Assembly: GCA_941918925.1 (NCBI GenBank)
Contig: OW799234.1
Location: 108,559,884-108,623,883, forward strand
DNA from: Phyto melanocephala
Taxonomy: Eukaryota; Arthropoda; Insecta; Diptera; Rhinophoridae
Length of the DNA stretch: 64,000 nucleotides
Direction: 5' to 3'
The notes under the pieces are model-generated. The model was not told the DNA's origin. It searched no databases and was given only the letters and a program-made list of their open reading frames with translations. Below are positions 59,293 to 64,000 of this stretch, in pieces. The stretch's first letter is position 1; each line of letters begins with the position of its first letter. The position numbers were made by a program, and so were the translations under genes.

Positions 59293-59934
59293 AACAAGTA
59301 ACAGTGCTATATTCGGCCGTGCCGAATCTTATATACCCTTCACAACGTGTAGTCATGCAATAACAATTGTTTGTATCACCATTCATCTCATATAAAATAC
59401 ATACATACATGTAAAAAACATACCAAAAAAAAAAAAATACAAAAAAAAAATACAAAAAAAATTAATAAAAAAATTTTACAAAATTTTTTAAAAAAATTAA
59501 AAAAAATAATAAAATATAAATAATATATTAAATAAAATAAAATTAAATTTTTTGGCTCAGCTGGAATTCGATGCCTCGTTTACTTTAACCAGTATGTATG
59601 TAGGTTGTTGTTGGTGCAATTGTGAAAAAAACGAGGTGGTCGTGGTTTTTTGCTCATATCCCAGAAAGTTATGGGGCGATTGTGCTGAATTTTAATAGCG
59701 AATCATTCCCGGATATTTCCAACAGATTGATACCATACACAGATCTGAGGAACATATAGTTGCTTCTAAAAGTTGATTTCAACCAACACACGGACAGACG
59801 GTCAGGGCTTAATCGACTCCTCTATTCATAAGCTTTCAGAGAATATATACTTTATGGGGTTGGAAATGAAAATTGTAGAAATTACAAACGGAATGACAAA
59901 TGACCTTGTGCACCACAGGTGAAGGGTATAAAAA
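59293..59934 (-). mobile_element. DINE-1-like element, complete
   Basis: Minus strand: 5' TTATACCCTTCACCTGTGG at 59934, AATTTTCATTTCCAACCCC, ATAAAGTATATATTCTC, GACCGTCTGTCCGTGTG, TGAGCAAAAAACCACGACC and CAGCTGAGCC. An A/T-only core (59425-59545) follows, then the 3' hairpin TTCGGCACGGCCGAA and TATAGCACTGTTACTTG at 59296-59330. One of the cleanest copies. Confidence 0.88.
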
Positions 59935-61079
59935 TAGAATTGTATTGCTGATTGTAGAAATTTAAAATGTTTAAAAAGTATGAAAATATGATAATACGAC
60001 ACTAATGGCTACTTGTGAGTTCTGCAAATATAAAAGTTCTGTTACCAGTTAGAGTAAAAGAATTTTCACTCTAGGTAAATATTTCACGATATAGACATAA
60101 CGACTAAAATGCATTAACTTTTGCCTTAAAAAATTATTGTTTATTTAGTTTCAACATTTCTCAGTTTTAAAAAATTGCAATATCGACCCATTGTTATGTA
60201 TTTTGTCTACAAAATTTTAACACTGCTATTTTAAGCTTCTTAACTGTACGCCTTCAACTCAATATATTATTCATCTTTGTGGCCACAAAAATGACATAAG
60301 ACTAAACCCAAGAAATTATGCAGAAATATGTAAAATATCAAATAAATGTCTGCCACATGACTGGAATTGGAAAAAATCCTTAACTTACATAGAGCCTTTA
60401 AATCATAAATAGACAATTTGTGTAAATGTATGTATGTGTGTATGACTGTACAAAATAACCTTTAAAAAAGGTGTAAATAATTGATGACTTTAAAGTGTGT
60501 ATGTGAAAGCTCTGTTGAAAAAAACATTTTGTTGTTTGTAAGAGCGCGTTATAAATATAAATTAAAGAAAAACACGGCACCTTCTACAATACAATGATGA
60601 CTGCACCATAAGTTTGTTTTGTGTTAAATGTTGTTTTGTGTTAAATGTTGTAAAATTATCAATTAACGCTATAAATTATTAAAGCCAACAAATTGTTAAC
60701 AGTACAAATTTTTTAAACCTTCATTTTAATTACAATGGCTGTGTTTTAATTTTACTCTACTCTTAAATAACGGCAGACAGAAAATGTTGCCTACTTTCTG
60801 GAGCTGTATAGACGGTGTAATAAATGAAGAAGTTTAAAAATGTTTTTAAAAACTTACGATGTTTAAAGTGCTTTTTTTATTAATAAATTTAGTTGGCATA
60901 AAGAAATTTTAATCATTTTTACATTTGTTTTTGTTATTACTAATTACTTACTGCCATATGGATATTGTTTTCATACCATCACCTTGCACAATGCTTAGTC
61001 CTATCGGAGTTTAAAAATGAACTTAAAGTTTTGGCAAAGGAGAAACACGTTAGAAAATGGCACAATACTGCTTTGACAT
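59935..61079. other. AT-rich, no recognised feature
   Basis: A short direct repeat TGTTTTGTGTTAAATGTTG occurs twice at 60616-60652. Otherwise nothing. Confidence 0.45.
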
Positions 61080-61473
61080 GAGTCAAATCTTAAGAAATTA
61101 AAGAAGAGTATTAAACTAAGTAGACCAACAACAACAGGAGATCAACTGGTGTAATAACAAGTCAAATGGAGTTGAGCACTTGCATATGACTTTCGGATAA
61201 AGTGACATGTAAAGCATGCAACAAAGAGGATAAGACCTTGGAACATTACCTTTGTTAATGTCCTGCTTATGGGCAGACATTATGCTTAACTTGGAATACT
61301 TCGTGAATTCGAATTTGAGATCCCTAAGAAACTAAATTGGAACGACTAGGTTCTTCGCCTCGTCATTATAATAACTGATTTTTTATTGGGGTAGTTTTGT
61401 TTCCTTAGGGCGCATAATATCGCAGTTGGGGTTGGGCTTTTAATATTCCTCTTTTTCAACCTAACCTAACCTT
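61080..61473 (+). pseudogene. Non-LTR retrotransposon 3' relic with CCTAA-type tail
   Basis: Plus strand 61203: VTCKACNKEDKTLEHYLC*CPAYGQ, the zinc-knuckle after RNase H, preceded by decayed GVITSQME-like sequence. The 3' UTR leads to CAACCTAACCTAACCTT at 61458-61474. Same family as 9655-9960. Confidence 0.7.
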
Positions 61474-61692
61474 CTTCCGTATGCATAAAAAAGGCTTAAA
61501 GGCTTATTTATCAAATTTCCATAGAAAAATCAGTTTAATAAATCCTTCAATAATGCAATAATTTTTTTTTCCTCTAACTCCTTATTATCGACCCTCGCTG
61601 TTTGCTTAATATAAATTGTTATTTACGCTGGGACTCCACGTAACAATTTTTATTGCTAAACATAAGTACAAACGTCGGCAGGATAACGGCAC

Positions 61693-62552
61693 TTTATTAT
61701 ACCCTTCACACAGTGAAAAAGGGTATATATAGGTTTGTCATTCCGTGTGAAATTTCTACAATTTTCATTTCCGACCCCATAAAGTATATATTTTCTGAAA
61801 GCTTATGAATAGGGGAGTCGATTAAGCCCTGTCAGTCTGTCAGTCTGTCCGTCTGACCGTCTGTCCGTGTGTATGTTGAAATCAACTTTTTGAAGCCCCC
61901 CGACATAGGTTGGACCCGGGTGAGGTATTAACATATCAGAAATATTCGGGAGTAGATCGGTATTGAAAATCAGAAACATCGGTACATAAACAACTGAGAT
62001 ATGAGCAAAAACCCACGACCACCTCGATTTTTTTTTCACAAAAACAACATTACAACAACAACATACATACATACAAACATGTATACTGGTTAGAGAAAAC
62101 GTGGCATCAAATCCCAGCTGAGCCAAAAATTTTTTTTTTCAATTTTTAAAAAATTTTTTTTTTATATTTTATTTAATATATTATTTATATTTTTGTTATT
62201 TTTTTTATAAATTTTTTTTTTTAAATTTTTTTTTTATTTTTTTTTTGTTTTATATATATTATATATAATAATTTTTTTTTTAATTTTTTTTTTAAATTTA
62301 TTTTTTTAATTTTTTTTTTAATTTTTTTTTTTAATTTTTTTTTTAAATTTTTTTTTTTTTTTTTTTGTTTTTTTAACATACATACGTGAATTTATAATTT
62401 TACAATGGGATGTTTTTATATATGTATGTTTTTATATGTATGTGCGTATTTCATATGGGATGAATGGTGACACAAACTACTGTTATTGCATGACTACACG
62501 TTGTGAAGGGTATATAAGATTCGGCACGGCCGAATATAGCGCTCTTACTTTT
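61693..62552 (+). mobile_element. DINE-1-like element, complete, with long T-rich core
   Basis: 5' TATACCCTTCACACAGTG folding on AAAAAGGGTATA, CATTCCGTGTGAAATTTC, CCCATAAAGTATATATTTTC, (GTCTGTCC)n from 61830, TCCCAGCTGAGCC and about 250 bp T-rich (62126-62375). The 3' end has GAAGGGTATATAAGATTCGG, hairpin TTCGGCACGGCCGAA and TATAGCGCTCTTACTT. The long frame on its minus strand is incidental. Confidence 0.9.
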
Positions 62553-62740
62553 TGCTAAAGTATGTTTATTTTCTTTAGGTGGAGAACACGACCCAAGTAA
62601 ATTTATAAAATTTAATATTTTTGTTTTTTTTTAAATGCCTCACTCTAAATTATTATCAGGTAAAATTATTTTAATTTTTCTTTGTTTCTGCAAAGAAAAA
62701 CAAAAAAATTTAAAGAAAATTAAACGAGTTTGACAGCTTA

Positions 62741-63129
62741 GGCCCCTTTCGCATTAGGCAACTTTAATTGCGCAAGTATAATTATAATTTTTATTTATTT
62801 TCTTTTGAATTTGCTTTTATGTTCACATTGAGCAACTTGGTTGCTCAATTTCTTCCAATTTCTCATCATTTTTAAATATTTGATTCACTTATAAACAAAT
62901 AAAATTTTGACACACACAAAATTACACAATACACCTAAGAAGAAATAAAAGACAATGTCAAAAATAAATAAATATTCCAAGACAAGAACGACAGCAGAAG
63001 CAGAATTGCCAAGTACAAGCAAGTCTGTACTCAAATCTCGGCAATTCTTTCCCCTTCACACCGACCTTTCCTCTCACACCCACAAGCACAAGACTTGCGC
63101 AATTAAAGTTGCCTAATGCGAAAGGGGCC
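62741..63129. mobile_element. Harbinger-type MITE, copy 2 (389 bp)
   Basis: Perfect inverted ends GGCCCCTTTCGCATTAGGCA plus ACTTTAATTGCGCAAGT (37 bp) at 62741 and inverted to 63129, flanked by TTA (62738-62740, 63130-63132). Shares its end pattern and internal TTTGAATTTGCTTTYATGTTC with the copy at 15836-16512. No coding. The identical ends suggest recent activity. Confidence 0.88.
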
Positions 63130-63202
63130 TTATTGTGGCAATAATTGCTTAAGCAATCAGCAGAACAATGATTGCGCAATAAATTGCCACATATAGCAAT
63201 TT

Positions 63203-63281
63203 GCGGTCTACACGTCGCAGTTTCTATGGACGCAATCAAATTTGACAATTGCGGTAACAAATATTGCTACGTGGAGACCGC
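63203..63281. repeat. Short inverted repeat GCGGTCTMCACGT
   Basis: GCGGTCTACACGT (63203-63215) and ACGTGGAGACCGC (63269-63281) are inverted with one mismatch, 53 bp apart. Could be a tiny MITE or a hairpin; no duplication seen. Confidence 0.4.
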
Positions 63282-63335
63282 GGGTAATGAACATCTATAC
63301 ACAATTTCAATTTAAAAAAAAATTAAATTAAAACT

Positions 63336-63453
63336 GGGGACAAATTACGGCATTCGATGACAATCGAAATTTTATTCGAACGATCGAGTTCGCTGTGCTT
63401 TAGAGAGATTCTAAAAGGAATTTTTAAATTTCGATCACGTTTAATTTGCTCCC
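63336..63453 (-). mobile_element. Palindromic MITE, copy 2
   Basis: GGGGACAAATTACGGCATTCGA at the left and a decayed inverted end (GATCACGTTTAATTTGCTCC) at the right. The centre ACGATCGAGTTCGCTGTGCTTTAG is the reverse complement of the centre of the 34079-34209 copy. Confidence 0.65.
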
Positions 63454-64000
63454 GGTTTTTTTTTATAATAATTTTCGTATGCAAAATATATAGTCCTTTT
63501 ACTATTGTATATTCTCTTCTTTTATTATATTAAAAGTTATTGAAATTTTCATAAATTTCCTAGATTGTATGGATGTTCCATGCACATTCATTCTTTCATA
63601 TCATCAAGATAATTTATTAAAAAAAAAAAATTACAAATTATATGCAAATTATGAGCATCATTACCAGGTTTATAGAGTCATTATTTGCATCATTATTTTA
63701 CCAGAATCATTTATTTATAATTTTTTGTTTTTATTAATAAAATGTCAGTTGTCATTTATGTCGAAGAACAACAATAATGATGATGAGGATGACTTTGTTG
63801 TTGGGGCAAAATATATATAAATAAATTTGTATGAGTTTAATAAATGTGTTTGTGTACGTGTATAGGTATGATAAATGTGTTATTTTTTGTGTTTGTATTT
63901 TAATAGGCGTCTATGTGCATATGTATGTATGTACTATATATTTTTATATGTATTTTTTATGCAAAGTTATGTTTTTCTATTGTCATTTTGGGTATTTATC
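63454..64000. other. AT-rich, no recognised feature
   Basis: The 63569-63820 frame is low complexity with no family signature. Confidence 0.45.

Noticed and set aside
61803..62126. Minus-strand ORF of 107 aa
   Set aside because: Lies entirely within a DINE-1-like element and translates its TCCGTC blocks.

Overview
The window reads as repeat-dominated, AT-rich nuclear DNA from a higher fly (Diptera, probably a calyptrate; the host call is inference). The basis is a swarm of INE-1/DINE-1-like elements, DD41D-type mariner relics, fly-style non-LTR fragments, short introns in the one recoverable gene model, and low-complexity A/T tracts. I recognise no intact host gene, rRNA, tRNA or CRISPR array. 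It is probably intergenic or a large intron.

Layout. 0-10 kb: a 1.9 kb DINE-1-like element enclosing a mariner relic; a cluster of CGTACGTGACA motifs; a decayed member of a multicopy insect gene family of unknown function split by a solo LTR; a hAT-type MITE; and a deleted mariner with near-perfect ends. 10-16.5 kb: several non-LTR relics (RT and RNase H), one split by a DINE-1-like element, then a Harbinger-type MITE also split by one. 17-23 kb: another DINE-1-like copy, then a P-element-like transposon (27-bp terminal inverted repeats, 8-bp target duplication, THAP-domain exons) inserted in a non-LTR tail. 25-31 kb: a TTA-duplicating MITE, a small Helitron with 121-bp repeats, a nearly full-length mariner pseudogene and a minisatellite. 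31-36 kb: very AT-rich, almost empty. 36-48 kb: mariner/Tc1 relics, DINE-1-like pieces, Helitron relics and short MITEs. 50-64 kb: more of the same, including a DINE-1-like element with a mariner inside it, and two MITE families that also occur earlier in the window.

Nothing here works as a pathway. The interest lies in nesting order, in internally deleted transposons that kept their ends, and in the P-like element. Five mariner copies lost an internal block. Four of these lost the stretch around the linker and first catalytic Asp, and the fifth lost the catalytic core.
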